DNA from: Panicum virgatum
Lineage: Eukaryota; Streptophyta; Magnoliopsida; Poales; Poaceae
Direction: 5' to 3'
Length of the DNA stretch: 64,000 bases
Assembly (NCBI RefSeq): GCF_016808335.1
Contig: NC_053147.1
Location: 66,462,960-66,526,959 of the forward strand
Below are positions 1 through 10,799 of the stretch, piece after piece. Positions within the stretch are counted from its first letter, which is position 1. Every line of letters starts with the position of its first letter. The notes under the pieces were generated by a model. That model was not told where the DNA came from. It saw nothing but the letters and a program-made list of their open reading frames with translations, and searched no databases. Made by a program: the position numbers and the translations under genes.

Positions 1-89
1 CCTATCTCTTGATTAGAATTCTTGAATTTTATTCTCCCTTTTTTTGAGCCCAAATTCGTATTGTCATCAATCACCAAAAAGGGGGAGAT
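1..89 (+). mobile_element. 3' end of the internal region of a SIRE/Maximus-type Ty1-copia element, with polypurine tract
   Basis: The stretch ends in a purine-rich tract at about 76-89 (AAAAAGGGGGAGAT) directly in front of an LTR that begins TGAAAGTGCATC. This layout is that of the polypurine tract and 3' LTR of the grass SIRE/Maximus lineage. The rest of the retroelement lies upstream of the window, so its completeness cannot be judged. Confidence 0.8.
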
Positions 90-1414
90 TGAAAGTGCAT
101 CTAGGCCCCTAATTGATTTTGGTGATTTTTGACAATCACAATTTGGGAATATGATGCTTTGAAGAAAGTGTGTGCAGGAATAAAATGAGAAAAACAAGAA
201 GAAGATGAAAGGAAGGTCCCCAATTTCAAAATTAGTATGGTGGATTCAATCAGGATTTAATTTTAATTTTCGATTTGAATTTGAGTATAGGATTCACCGT
301 ACTATCAAGCGGGACGCATTTTGAATGAATTTTTGGTTGTTAGAATGCTTCACATGATATGCAATTCTTGAGAGAAAATACTCACAAAACACTTCACAAC
401 ATAAGTTTCTGCACTGGGTCAGATGATCCGGCCGAACAGTGCTCGGAGGTTCGAAGTAAGTCCGGATGATCCGCCCCTAGGCCGGATGATCCGGACCTGG
501 TGACTTATGAGTGTCCAGATCAAGGCTAGGCCGGATGATCCGGACATACACCGGATGATCCGGACCTAGGAATTTTTTAGTGTATTTTGCCTATTCTGTT
601 ATCACCCCGGATGATCCGAGGTAACCTCGGATGATCCGGGCTCCACCAGAAAACACACAACGGTCATTTTCGGGGGTGGGAGTATATATACCCCTTCATT
701 TACTTCACTCTCTCTTCCCGACCAACCTCGACTCCAAAACATTAAATCCTCCACTTCTCCCCATCCTAGAGCTCAATTCTTGCAAGGAAACAACTAGGGA
801 TTGAGAGAAAGTGAGATTCGAGGTGTGATTTGAGAGCAACCGTGAGCTAGCACTTGTTCATCTCAAGAAGCATTCGAAGCAACCTTGATTCATTGATTCA
901 CGTTTGTTACTCTTGGAGCTTGGCTCCTAGACGGTTAGAGGTGCCGGTGAGCTCCCAAGTGGTTGATTGAGTGAGGGAAAGGATTAAAGGGCAACCCTGC
1001 TCTTTGTGAGCACCTCAACGGAGACGTAGCTCCTTTGTGGAGTGAACTTTGGGTTAAATCTTGTGTCTATTTCATTTTTATTGTATTTATTGTTCTTGAG
1101 CTAATCTTGTCTTGATCTACTTGTTAGTTGTATTCCTCTCGTGCTAAAGTGCTTTACAGGCTTGTTTACTTCATTTGTAAACTTCGCATTCAAAGGGAAT
1201 CCTCAAAAGCTAAGTTAATTTCAAATCTCGTGCAAGATTCCTTTCCCCTATCGGATCATCCGACCCTAGGCCGGATCATCCGGGCCTGACCAGGACCGGA
1301 TCATCCGACCCTAGGTTGGATCATCCGAACCTGACACTTTTCTGCCAAGTTTTTCAGGAAATTTTTAAACAAGCCTATTCACTCCCCCCTCTAGTCCTAG
1401 TGTCGATCCTTTCA
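90..1414 (+). mobile_element. 3' LTR of a SIRE/Maximus-type Ty1-copia retrotransposon
   Basis: The LTR starts TGAAAGTGCATC at 90, right after a polypurine tract, and ends in a pyrimidine-rich stretch followed by CTTTCA at 1414, as is usual for this lineage. A TATA-like run lies near 683-690, which would place the U3/R border at about 710. Seven near-palindromic copies of GGATGATCC lie upstream of the TATA (421-640). Four copies in the opposite orientation (GGATCATCC) lie near the 3' end (1254-1325). After 1414 the sequence passes directly into a CACTA transposase reading frame, so this element inserted into that transposase gene. The left target duplication is outside the window. Confidence 0.85.
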
Positions 1415-3837
1415 GTCACAACATTTGATGCAAGTAGCGGAAAGGAGTTCAAGCTTCGAGCTGCGGTACTATGGTGCGTACATGATTACCCTGCTTTGGG
1501 CACATTGTCTGGGCGGACGACAAAAGGATATTATGCATGCATTCATTGTGACAAAAATCCACTCTCACGGCCGCTGAGGAATAAGATTGGTTACCTTGGG
1601 CATCGTCAGTACCTCCCATTGAGCCACCGATGGCGAAGAAGCTTCCTATTTGATGGGCGCCATGATAAATGCACTGAGCCAGTAAAGTTTAGTGTCGAGG
1701 AGGTGCTACTGGAACTAGAGAAGGTCAAAGATGTCAGGCCGGGCAAACATGATGCAAGTAAGAAAAGAAAGCGTGGAGGGAATGAAGAACCCATAATATT
1801 CAGTCGCTGGAGTAGTCTGTGGAGGCTCCCATACTGGAAAGACTTACTGGTGCCACATGTCCTTGATGTGATGCACATTGAGAAAAATATTTGTGACAGC
1901 ATTCTTGGAACATTGCTCGACATCGAGGGCAAAACAAAGAACGCTAATGCTAGGTTGGATTTGATTGACATGCGCATAAGACCTAACCAGCACTTGAAGG
2001 AGGATGGGAATACAGTTCGAAAACCAAATGCTTGCTACGTGTTGGCAAAGGAAAAAAGGATTGAGTTCTGTAACTTCCTAAAGAGTATAAAGTTTCCACA
2101 TGGTTACGCAGCCAACCTAGCAAAACGCATAAGTTCTGATGGTAGTAAGGTGCAGGGACAGAAAACTCATGATTGTCATGTCCTTCTACAGAGAATTCTG
2201 CCCGCTGGCCTTCGGGGATTTGTGGAGAACTATACGAGACCATTGCAGAACTTGGCAAATTCTTCCGGGAATTGTGTAGTAGAAATCTGAGGATAAATGT
2301 CATAAATAGATTGAAAAGAGATATTGTATTGATCTTATGCAAGCTTGAGAAGATTTACCCCCCCAGCATTCTTTGATGTTATGGTGCACTTGGCGGTCCA
2401 CCTGCCTGATCAGATATTGCTTACAGGACCTGTTCAGTATGGATGGATGTACCCTATTGAGCGGCGAATGGGTACTTTCAAGAATTCAATGAGGAACAGG
2501 GCTAGACCAGAGGGATCAATAGCTGAGGCCTATGCTGCTACTGACACCTTGACATTTTGTTCAAGGTACATTGAGGATGTGGACACTCGATTTAATCGGG
2601 ATGCCCATGGCACTAGTGGGGATGAACCTGTTGGGGATGATATCTCTGTGTTTATGCATGGTGTTAAACTCATGGGAGGCAGTAGTGTTGATCGTGCCTC
2701 CGATGAAGACTTGGAGAAGTTGGTCTGGTACGTGTTGAATAACTGCGACGAGGTTTATCCATATGTGGAGTAAGTATCAAATGAAAGGTTCTTTTTATAG
2801 TTGTCTATATATGGTGCTACGCTACTATGTCCTAATACAACAATTGTGTCTTACTTTGTAATGCAGGCTGTTCAAGGAGGAGTTGGAGAGAGCCGGAGTT
2901 CATGATGTTGACAAAAGGCTTCAAAAAGAATTTCGTAAGTGGTTCAGGAGGCATGTAAGTATTCTTATGCATGTTCTCATGGCTGTAGGAATAATGAGAA
3001 GATTTCCTTTTTGTGGTCCTGAGTTTTTCTATTGCACATGGTTTGCAAATTTCAGATTAGAGAGCTTCAAAAAGAGAAACCGGAAGACGTTAGCAAAGGG
3101 TTGTTTGCATTGTCATGTGGACCTGATCCTCGAGTCAAGACTTGTAAAGCTTGCAGCGTAAATGGAATCCGGTATAGCACCCTTGATCGTGAGAAGTTCT
3201 TACAGACCCAAAATAGTGGAGTCATGACTGAAGGCACACATGAAGGCGCGACAATTGATTATTATGGTGTCCTGAGGGAGGTAATAGGGCTGCAATATAA
3301 TTCCAATGTGGATGTCCGTCAGTCAGTTGTTTTGTTCAGGTGTGATTGGTACAATCAAGTTGGGAAAACAAGAGGGGTTAGAGATGATGGACATTTCAAG
3401 TCCATCAACATTGAATCATTTTGGTATAAATCTGACCCTTTCATTTTAGCCACTCAGTGGAAGAAGATATTTTACCTGCCTGATACACTCTAGGCAAAGA
3501 TTGGCGGATTGTGCAGAAATTTGAACACAGGGCTATGTATAATGTTAGTGAAAAAGATGATCACTGTGCTTCTGTACACCAAGATGACAGTTGCTCTGAC
3601 ACAGAGCATGATGTCCAAGAAAGAGATGCTGATGAAGGCATGCACAATTTGCAAGATGATGGAGAAGTCACTATTGTTGAAGGTAAATTGGCAGACCTGA
3701 TAGCAAGGAACAAGAAAGCGGCCTTGCAAGACAGTGATGATGAAATGGAGGAAGATGACACGATATTGCAGTACTGCAGTGACAATGGCAACATGGAAGT
3801 CGACGATATGGATAGTGGAGACAGTGATGATGATTGA
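1415..3837 (+). pseudogene. CACTA TNPD-like transposase, 3' two-thirds, frameshifted
   Basis: The product would be the large CACTA transposase that cuts element ends. From 1415 the frame reads a Transposase_21 segment (EFKLRAAVLWCVHDYPALG, then TTKGYYACIHC, then PHVLDVMHIEKNICDSILGT). A DUF4218 segment follows (DCHVLLQRILPAGLRGF, PPAFFDVMVHLAVHLPDQ, MRNRARPEGSIAEAY). After introns following about 2768 and 2953 there is a DUF4216 segment (CDWYNQVGKTRGVRDDGH). An acidic tail ends at 3837. The reading frame changes near 2220, near 2355 (in a C-run) and near 3490, where a TAG also falls, so no full-length protein can be made. The 5' part is missing because the SIRE element inserted here. Strand and family are clear; the exon borders are approximate. 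Confidence 0.85.
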
Positions 3838-4800
3838 TCCACTATGTGCTGTTGTGCTGGTTCGTGTCACTAAGGTAATTTCCTATTCACTTAATTAGTG
3901 GAGACAACTGCAATAAATATTTATGCTTTCCTTTACCAAACATCTATTAGTTACCAAACATCTCTTTTTCCTGCTGTAGCTCTGTTTAGACATATCTTAT
4001 TAAACTCAGAAAACAGAGTTATTTTCATGTTAAGTGATTTGCATGCTCTATACAAATATGGCTTATAGTATCTGTTCATTTATAGTATCTGTTCATTTGG
4101 CTTACCAAAAAAATGTATAGCCTTGATTTATCTGATGCATTGCTTTTATTGTGGGAAATCCAAATCTACATGTTCTGCATTTTCACAGTATGCAGCCCCA
4201 TTTTATCAACTGTTTTATGCATTGCAGGACTCCGGTCCTTGACAAAGCTTCCAAGGCGGTTTGGATCTGATACTTGACAGTGGTGGATTAGGGAAAGAGA
4301 TAACTGAAACCAACCGAAAAGGAGCAAGAGCTGTACCAAATGGCTGTGATACGGAACTGCATGATGAGTCGGAAATTACCTGTAGTTTTTGCGCCATATC
4401 TGTTTCTTTTCTTGTAGCATTGGTGATAGCGATTGTTGCTGTTTTTGGTTAAGTTGAATGCAGTGCTGAACTGTTGATGCGCCATATCTGTTGACCATTG
4501 TACTGATCACTTGCCTAATAAAATGGGAAGGATAAGTTTCTGATTATGTGCTTATGTTCCATATCTGCAGCTCGTTTCTGTTATCTGAACAAAGTTATGT
4601 GACCGAGCGAGGCTTGTTCTGAAGATTTTGCTTGGATACCTTTTTTCTATTTTTTCTTGCTATAACAACAAAACATGCAAAGTTACGTGCTCTTGAGCCA
4701 GGAAAAAAAAGCCCCTCCAGATTATTGAATCTCCATAACATCAATTTGCAGTCTGTTACTTTGTGATATTAAACATAGATTATTGAAGTGTTAAACAACA
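3838..4800 (+). other. CACTA A region downstream of the transposase, possible last exon
   Basis: The stretch is mostly AT-rich. A splice-acceptor-like TTGCAG at about 4221-4227 leads into an open stretch to 4452 that ends in a hydrophobic segment (VSFLVALVIAIVAVF). This could be a C-terminal transposase exon or chance. Nothing else in the stretch is recognisable. Confidence 0.3.
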
Positions 4801-5660
4801 GTTAAATGGGAACGTATCGGATAGATAAATAGTATTTTGGGGACTTCTACAACACTAATTAGAGTATTATTAAACATAGTTTAATAATCAAGGATGGAAA
4901 TAGATCGGATAAATAAATAGTTTTTTGGGCAAAAACAGAGAAATAAATATAATTTTTAAATATTTTTTGAATGAAAACGGATACGGATAATGTCGGATAT
5001 TGTCGAATACGGATGTGGAATCGGATAGAGAAAATCAATGAAAATCGGATACGGATGTGTCCACTATACTACCACATTAAATTCGAAAACAGATACGGAT
5101 ATCTATATTGATGTTTAAGTGGATACGAATATCGGATAATTCGTATCCGCTATCGGATAATATGCACTATTACTAAACATCACTTTGGAGCTGAGTGGAC
5201 ACATCACTTTGTATCGGATACGAATACAAAATGGATAGTTCGAATCCGGATATCTTCTCAATTTGAAACATAATGCTAAACGAGTATTGACTTATTTTGT
5301 CAATAATGTTATCATTACTTCCTAGCAGTTTCCAGACTTTAGAAGTGAGCCATAATAAAGATAAATTAAGAAAGAGTTTCTTGTGGAAAGGGACACTTGA
5401 TGCAAATGGTGGCCATTGCCTAGTAAAATGGAACAAAGGATTAAGGCAGACACTTGGGATTCTTGATACGAGTGGGTTTCTTGATACGAGTGGGTTTCTC
5501 CAGATAGACACTGGGTGAATGTAGTGGATACGAATACGAATGCGGATCTTATCGGATACGAATACAAAACGGATAGTTCGAATCCGGATTCGGATCCGGA
5601 TATCTTCTAAACAAGTATTGACTTATTTTGTCAACAATGTTATAAAATAATTAAATAAAT
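4800..5660. repeat. Array of GGATACGGATATC-like motifs, probable ends of a nested DNA transposon
   Basis: Many variants of CGGATACGGAT and TCGGATACGAATAC occur on both sides of a LINE-derived fragment. A block of about 100 bp at 5211-5310 is repeated at 5549-5645, with the same order of motifs and the same flank reading ATTGACTTATTTTGTCAA. Dense short motifs of this sort are typical of the subterminal regions of hAT-like or other DNA transposons. I could not find terminal inverted repeats or a target duplication, so the class is a guess. Confidence 0.45.
5314..5465 (+). pseudogene. LINE reverse-transcriptase fragment captured between repeat arrays
   Basis: The + frame reads DKLRKSFLWKGTLDANGGHC followed by LVKWNKG. 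This matches the segment after the thumb region of plant L1-type reverse transcriptases; the same region occurs at about 57520-57640 on the - strand in this window. The fragment is about 150 bp long with no LINE ends. It is flanked on both sides by the GGATACG motif arrays. It is followed by a 19-21-bp tandem duplication (TTGATACGAGTGGGTTTC) at about 5462-5503. Confidence 0.6.
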
Positions 5661-5819
5661 AAATACTTAATAATTAAGACATATATAAGACTTCAGCATT
5701 AAATAAATAATTATTTTGAATTATATAAAATAATTTTGTCATTACATAAATATATTCAATGGTTAAATTTAATTTTTTATATAATTACTAATTTTGACAT
5801 TATACAAATAGAGATTTAT

Positions 5820-6320
5820 TGGGCCAATTCTAGGAGGTTCCAGCCCAAACCCAGAATTTGGGCGCCAGCCTCAAAATCTCCCGCCGAGTTAGAAAATATG
5901 GGCCACGACTTGGATATATTTTCCGCGGCCGCCCCCACCTCCCAAACCCTACCCGCCCACGCCCCCTCACACCCGACCCAGCCACGCCACCTCCCAAACC
6001 CTACCCGGCCACGCCACCTCCCAAACCCGATGCCGACGCCTCCACCGACGCCGCCGCTGCCGCCGACGCCGAAGCTGACGCCTCCACCGATGGGATCTCA
6101 GGGACTTCTCCGCCTCGTCGCCGACACACTTCGTTGACGGGATCTCCTTGAAGCCGCCGCCTCCTCGTCCCCGACACCACCTCGCCGACCCACTTCGCGG
6201 ACCGGATCTGCTTCCCCTTCGCCGGATCTGCTTCCCCTTCGCCGGATCTGCACTGTCACCATGGTGACAACGCGTTGTGGCGCAGCTCGAGGTATGCCAA
6301 GGTTGATCTCTTCCCAAGGT
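5820..6320 (+). promoter_or_regulatory. GC-rich stretch, possible promoter and first exon of the CACTA A second gene
   Basis: After AT-rich DNA, GC content rises sharply at 5830-6280, with tandem repeats such as CCACGCCACCTCCCAAACCC (5978-6025) and CTTCCCCTTCGCCGGATCTG (about 6211-6250). An ATG at 6260 opens a 19-codon stretch that runs into a good donor (CAAG|GTAAGC, about 6318). This is consistent with a 5' UTR and short first exon of the gene whose clear exons begin near 7310. The link is inferred from position only. Confidence 0.35.
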
Positions 6321-7309
6321 AAGCATTTCTTCCATGGTTCCTTCTCCATGCAGTACTGTATGCATGATAATCTGAAGTTGTATGGTGGCCTGTGGTAGTG
6401 TTGCTGTTGCATCTATGCAGATTAGGTATATGTATGGTAGTGTTGTCACAGTATGGTAGTGTCTGCTTTGTATATGTATGCATGGTTCTGTGCATCTACT
6501 GCGTATAGCTTGGAATAAATCATCTGGTACCCAGAGTTTGTGGACTTCATAGTTAATTTTTTGTTGGGGGAAAACAATTCTGAACATCAAATTGTGTATC
6601 TAGGCTTCTCTGAAAATACATGCTGTTAATATTCATGCATACATTTAGATTGCCAAGTTCTGAATTCCTGTGCATACATTTAGATTGCCAAGTTCTGAAT
6701 TCCTGTGCATACATTTAGATTGCCAAGTTCTGAAAATACATGCTGTTAACATTCATGCTGTTAACAATTACTGTTTGCTGTCACATCAAATTCTTTTAAG
6801 CTGAATGCTGGCATTATATTCAAAATGTTGCCTGAGGTTTTGCTAATACTGTAAGCTGTCATGCATGAGGTTTTGCTAATATTTTAAGCTATTATGCATA
6901 CTAGAGTAGTAATCTGTGATGTATGGTTTTGTTAATATTGTCCCAACTGAAATTTTATTTGTTTTTCTATATACTATTGTTAATATTGTCCCAGCTGAAA
7001 TTTTATATTGTTAATACTATCTATCATACATGAATGCTAATATTTTGCTAATATTCCCAGCTGAATATTGTCCCAGTTGGTTTTCCAACTTAACATACAT
7101 GCTGTTTGACTTAACATACATGTGTATCCGGTTCTACATTAGATAAATTTGTGCCTTGATCCAGTATTCTGTATTCCATACATTTGAGCCTTGACTTAAC
7201 ATACATGTGTATCTGTATACTATTGTGTTCTATGCAACTTTGTTCTATATTAGATACATATGAGCCTTGATCTAGTATTCTGATAGTGACCATTTACTTA
7301 TTCCTTTAA
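6321..7309. other. AT-rich intron-like stretch with short tandem repeats
   Basis: No coding signal is seen. Two and a half tandem copies of a unit containing CATACATTTAGATTGCCAAG and TTCTGAATTCCTG lie at about 6635-6735. Looser repeats of 'TTGTCCCAGCTGAAATTTTA' type lie at 6930-7090, and a loose repeat around CTTAACATACATGTGTAT lies at 7105-7215. The stretch is probably an intron of the following CACTA gene. Confidence 0.45.
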
Positions 7310-9811
7310 GAACAACAACAAAATGAATATCAAAGGTGTCGGGATGAGAGGGTAGCAGATAATATAAGAAGGTTGGCACAACTTGGGCTCCATGAAAGCA
7401 TGTCCGAACTTAAAAAAATGTTTTCACAATCGGGATCCACAAAGGGTACAGATTCAGGCAAGAAGAAAACTAGGTGTGAAGATTCTGAGTCATTAGAATA
7501 CCTCCTTGAAGATGACAGTCAAGGAGATAATGATGATGATGATGAATCTTTAGACGAGGAGCAGCCCACACCCCTCATGATCGAGATGCTTCTTCTTTCT
7601 TGGCTACGGGGGCTAGAAAAATAGTGACTTTTTCTTATGCATTTTTTCCTTCTATGCAGCATTATTGTAAATTAAATTCAGCTCTTGCATGTTGACCATT
7701 GTGCTTACTAGCTGTTTTTTCCTTGCATAGTTGCCTAAAACTAGTAGAGTCAAAAGACTTGTTACAAGGAGAAGAAAGCAAGTGTCCGACATGGCTCCAG
7801 GAGGAGTAAGGCAGTCCAAGAGGGTGAAGGCAGGTGGACCAGCAGCGGAGAGAACAACTGGAGTCTCAACAAGGTCAGGGAAACTGCCCCAAACTTCATA
7901 AGAGGAGGTTGCTAATCAACAGTTGCCTCAGGAATTTGTTGAGACACCCCAAAGCCATGAAGATGTTGAGAGACCCACAAGTCCTTACGTGGACTGGTCT
8001 CTTGAGGACAATGATCAGCAGTCCCAGCCCACTGATGGAGGCAAGTTTCTATGTTACCAATCAATTTTGTAGGCTTAAGCAAATCAAATTTCATGAATGC
8101 ACACTAACTAAATGATAACTTTGTTATATAGCATCTACATCTAGACGCCCGAGGCAGCCGAGGCAAGCAACCGCTGGAATACTTTTGGAAAGGATGAACA
8201 AAGCTATGGGAAGAAGGGTGCCTGTGATTGTTGCTGAAGGGGATAAGAGGCCAAAAGAACCAGTTCAAGCTGCCAAGTTTGCCTCACAAGCTGGTGTGGT
8301 CGTTAGGTCTGAACTTCCTATTCTTCGTCACTGGAAAGAGTACAAGAAGGATGAATCCAATTTTAAGGAATTCATGGGAAAGCTATCTATAAGTAGATTT
8401 ACACACTCTTCTATGCTATACTAATAAGCTATTATATGACCTATTCTAAGTATTGATATGTGCAACTCACATCACTAGATTCGATTGGCTGTTAACAATG
8501 ATGATGCAACAAAGGCAGCTTGCGCTGATGTAATGCAGTCTGCGATACGAAACCAGCGTTATAGGTTGAAGAAGAAATACTTCAATGATATCCTAGCAAA
8601 TGAGGTCAGAACTACTTCTCCTGTGGAAAACATGACTGATGAAGAATGGACTGCACTAGTTGCCCACTGGTCTGACCCTAAGAATAAGGTATGTTCCAAC
8701 TTCTCAATTTTTTTTCAACCTATACTTGGAAGCTGATCTAATAAGTGCATGTGTTTGCAGCAAACCTCTGAAAAGTACAAACAAAACCGGCAGAAAGTGA
8801 AGTTCCATCAGGCAACAGGTTCTCGCGCCTATGTTCCCCACTTGCATGCCTATGTAAGTCAATCTCCTTTTATAGTCAGCACCCACTATTCCCTTCAATG
8901 TACTATGTGAGATAACTATTCTAATATTCCATATATTTGTACCAGAGGCAGAAGAGAAAGGAGGTTGAGCCCAGCACAGAAGATGAAGAGCTTGATGCAG
9001 TGGAGGCTTTCAAGTCCTGCCATACAAGCTCCAAAACGGGGCTGACTGATGAGGCGCAACGTGCTGTTGTAAGTGCCATTTTGATATGTGATTTATTTAT
9101 TGTTCGTGGCCTTATGTATCAAATACTAATGACTGTTAGGAAAGTATCAAATAATGGCTTGCCTGGCATGTAAATTATGTGCATTATGTGCAGTTTTTAT
9201 CATAAACTTGATTTGAGATAATGTGTTGAGAAAATATGTGTAGTTTTTATCATAAACTGTTGCACTAATGTACTATATGGCTTGCATTCACTTATATTCT
9301 GCTGGTTTGCATTGAAGCTAAGTACATACATGCATAGTATTTATTCATGTTGGCTTCTACCCACCTAATATTCTGTTGTTTTAATTTTTTTTCAGTCTAA
9401 AATGGAGGCTTTGAAGGCAGCAGCTGTACCTGATGGTGAAGAGCCAATGTCTAGTGCACAAGTTGTTGCCAAGGTGCTCACCGAGGACAGCTCCATGCCA
9501 AACTCATTTATGAAGAATGCTGGTCTGCAGTCTGGGTGCTCCTCAAGATCAGCTACATCAACTGAAAGGGATATTCGGGAACAACTTGAAGCTGAACGAC
9601 AAGCCAAAGCTACCCTCGAGGAACACTAGCAACCTTGAAGAAGAAGAGTGAGGTTATAGAGGAAAATCTTGCCAAGGCCCAAAGGCAGTTGGATGAAACC
9701 ACAAAGACAGCAGAAGAGACCCAAAGGCGTTTGGAGCAAACTGAAAAGACAGCTCAAGAGAACAATATCATCCTCTGCCATTTCATGAGCTTCAATGGTA
9801 ACTCATCCTAG
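7310..9811 (+). pseudogene. CACTA-associated second protein (Transposase_24/TNPA-like), decayed
   Basis: This is the second gene of grass CACTA elements, probably the end-binding partner of the transposase. A first segment reads EYQRCRDERVADNIRRLAQL and ends in an acidic run. After 7730 there is a basic stretch (VKRLVTRRRKQVSDMAPGG). The Transposase_24-type core follows: PILRHWKEYKKDESNFKEFM, then KKKYFNDILANEV and MTDEEWTALVAHWSDPKNK. A coiled-coil-like tail ends FNGNSS at 9811. Defects: an in-frame TAA at about 7900; a splice donor at about 8392 that reads AT instead of GT; and a one-base frameshift at about 9627. One intron (8041-8131) begins GC. The + orientation and position match the transposase upstream. 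Confidence 0.75.
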
Positions 9812-10799
9812 ACTTACGAGCTGTTCCTTTGTCCCAATCTAATGTTAGTCAAGTTCTGTGTTGAACTTGTGTCAGTCCATGGTGTGTTGAACTTATGTCA
9901 GTCCAATGATCTTGTGGTGAACTTAAGTCAGTCCAGTGGTCTGTGTTGAACTTATGATGGTCTCTGTTGAACTTATGTTGGTCTGTGTTAGCCAATTCAG
10001 AGATAATGTGGTGAACTTGTTGAATTTGTGTGTGGTGAACTGAGCTGTGATTAAAGTTTTATGACCTAAGCTGTGATGTAAGTTCTATGTCCTGCTGTGT
10101 GATCTGAGCTGTGTGTGATCAGACCTATTGTACATCTGTGATGAAAGAAGACGAAATATAGTGCCGATTTTTGGTGCCTTTTGTGATGATAAGGATGTAT
10201 TCCATGATGAAAATGGACATGTTTTGTGACCAAAAAACGCTTCAGTGGAAGACACGTGGCGCAAAATGTGATGATGTGTGGAGCAAAATATGATGACACG
10301 TGGCGCGATTTGAAATGATCCACGTGGTAGGGCCAGTGAAGGACACGTGGCAGACGCCACATCATCAGCCAGCGTGGCAGATGCCATGTCATCCGCTACG
10401 TGGCAAAAGCCACGTCATCTGCCAGATAATCCGATGCCACATCATCTGCCACATCGCACATGCCACATCACCTGCCACATCATCTGCCAGCGTGTCACCT
10501 CAAGCCACGTCAGCCCCCGGCATGGTCCACGCCACGTGGCATTTCCTTTAGTGACGATTTTGGCGATGTCCTGTGACATATATACTTTTGTCACTAAAGA
10601 TCGTCTGTTCGATGACAAAGTCCGTTTCGTCATTAAAAAGATCATGTCTATGACGAATTTGATGATTTCATCACGGTTGGATAAATGTGACGGCATATGA
10701 ATGACGAATGAGTTTTCGTCACAAAACATCTTCAGTGACGTTTCTGTGGCCTACTGTGACAAAAGAGAATGGTCATCTATGTGAGATTCCCTACTAGTT
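9812..10799. repeat. CACTA A 3' subterminal repeats and right terminus
   Basis: Loose repeats around GTGTTGAACTTATG and TCAGTCCA occupy 9845-10010. From 10240 to 10550 there are many copies of CACGTGGC and GCCACATCATCTGCCA in both orientations. From 10550 to 10770 come TGACGA and CGTCA motifs. The block ends at GATTCCCTACTAGT (about 10798). Such arrays are the binding platform for the CACTA TNPA-type protein. Several long open frames here are by-products of the repeats. Confidence 0.6.

Larger units (their letters stand above)
1415..10799 (+). mobile_element. CACTA (En/Spm) element A, 5' end cut off by the SIRE insertion
   Basis: The segment carries the two genes typical of grass CACTA elements in the same orientation. 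A TNPD-type transposase lies at 1415-3837 and a second, Transposase_24-like gene at 7310-9811. These are followed by a subterminal block rich in short repeats (about 10080-10770) and a terminus at about 10799. Read on the - strand, that terminus begins ACTAGTAGGGAATCTC, close to the CACTAGTAGG type; the outermost C appears mutated. The left terminus lies outside the window. Frameshifts, stops and a mutated splice donor show that the element is an inactive relic. Confidence 0.7.

Noticed and set aside
3490..3870. Hydrophobic 126-codon - strand frame
   Set aside because: It is antisense to the acidic tail of the CACTA transposase, whose GAT and GAC codons read as Ile and Val on the other strand.
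10066..10729. Six overlapping frames of 83-117 codons
   Set aside because: They are produced by CACTA subterminal repeats (CACGTGGC and GCCACATCATC). The His/Ser/Pro-rich products reflect the repeat.
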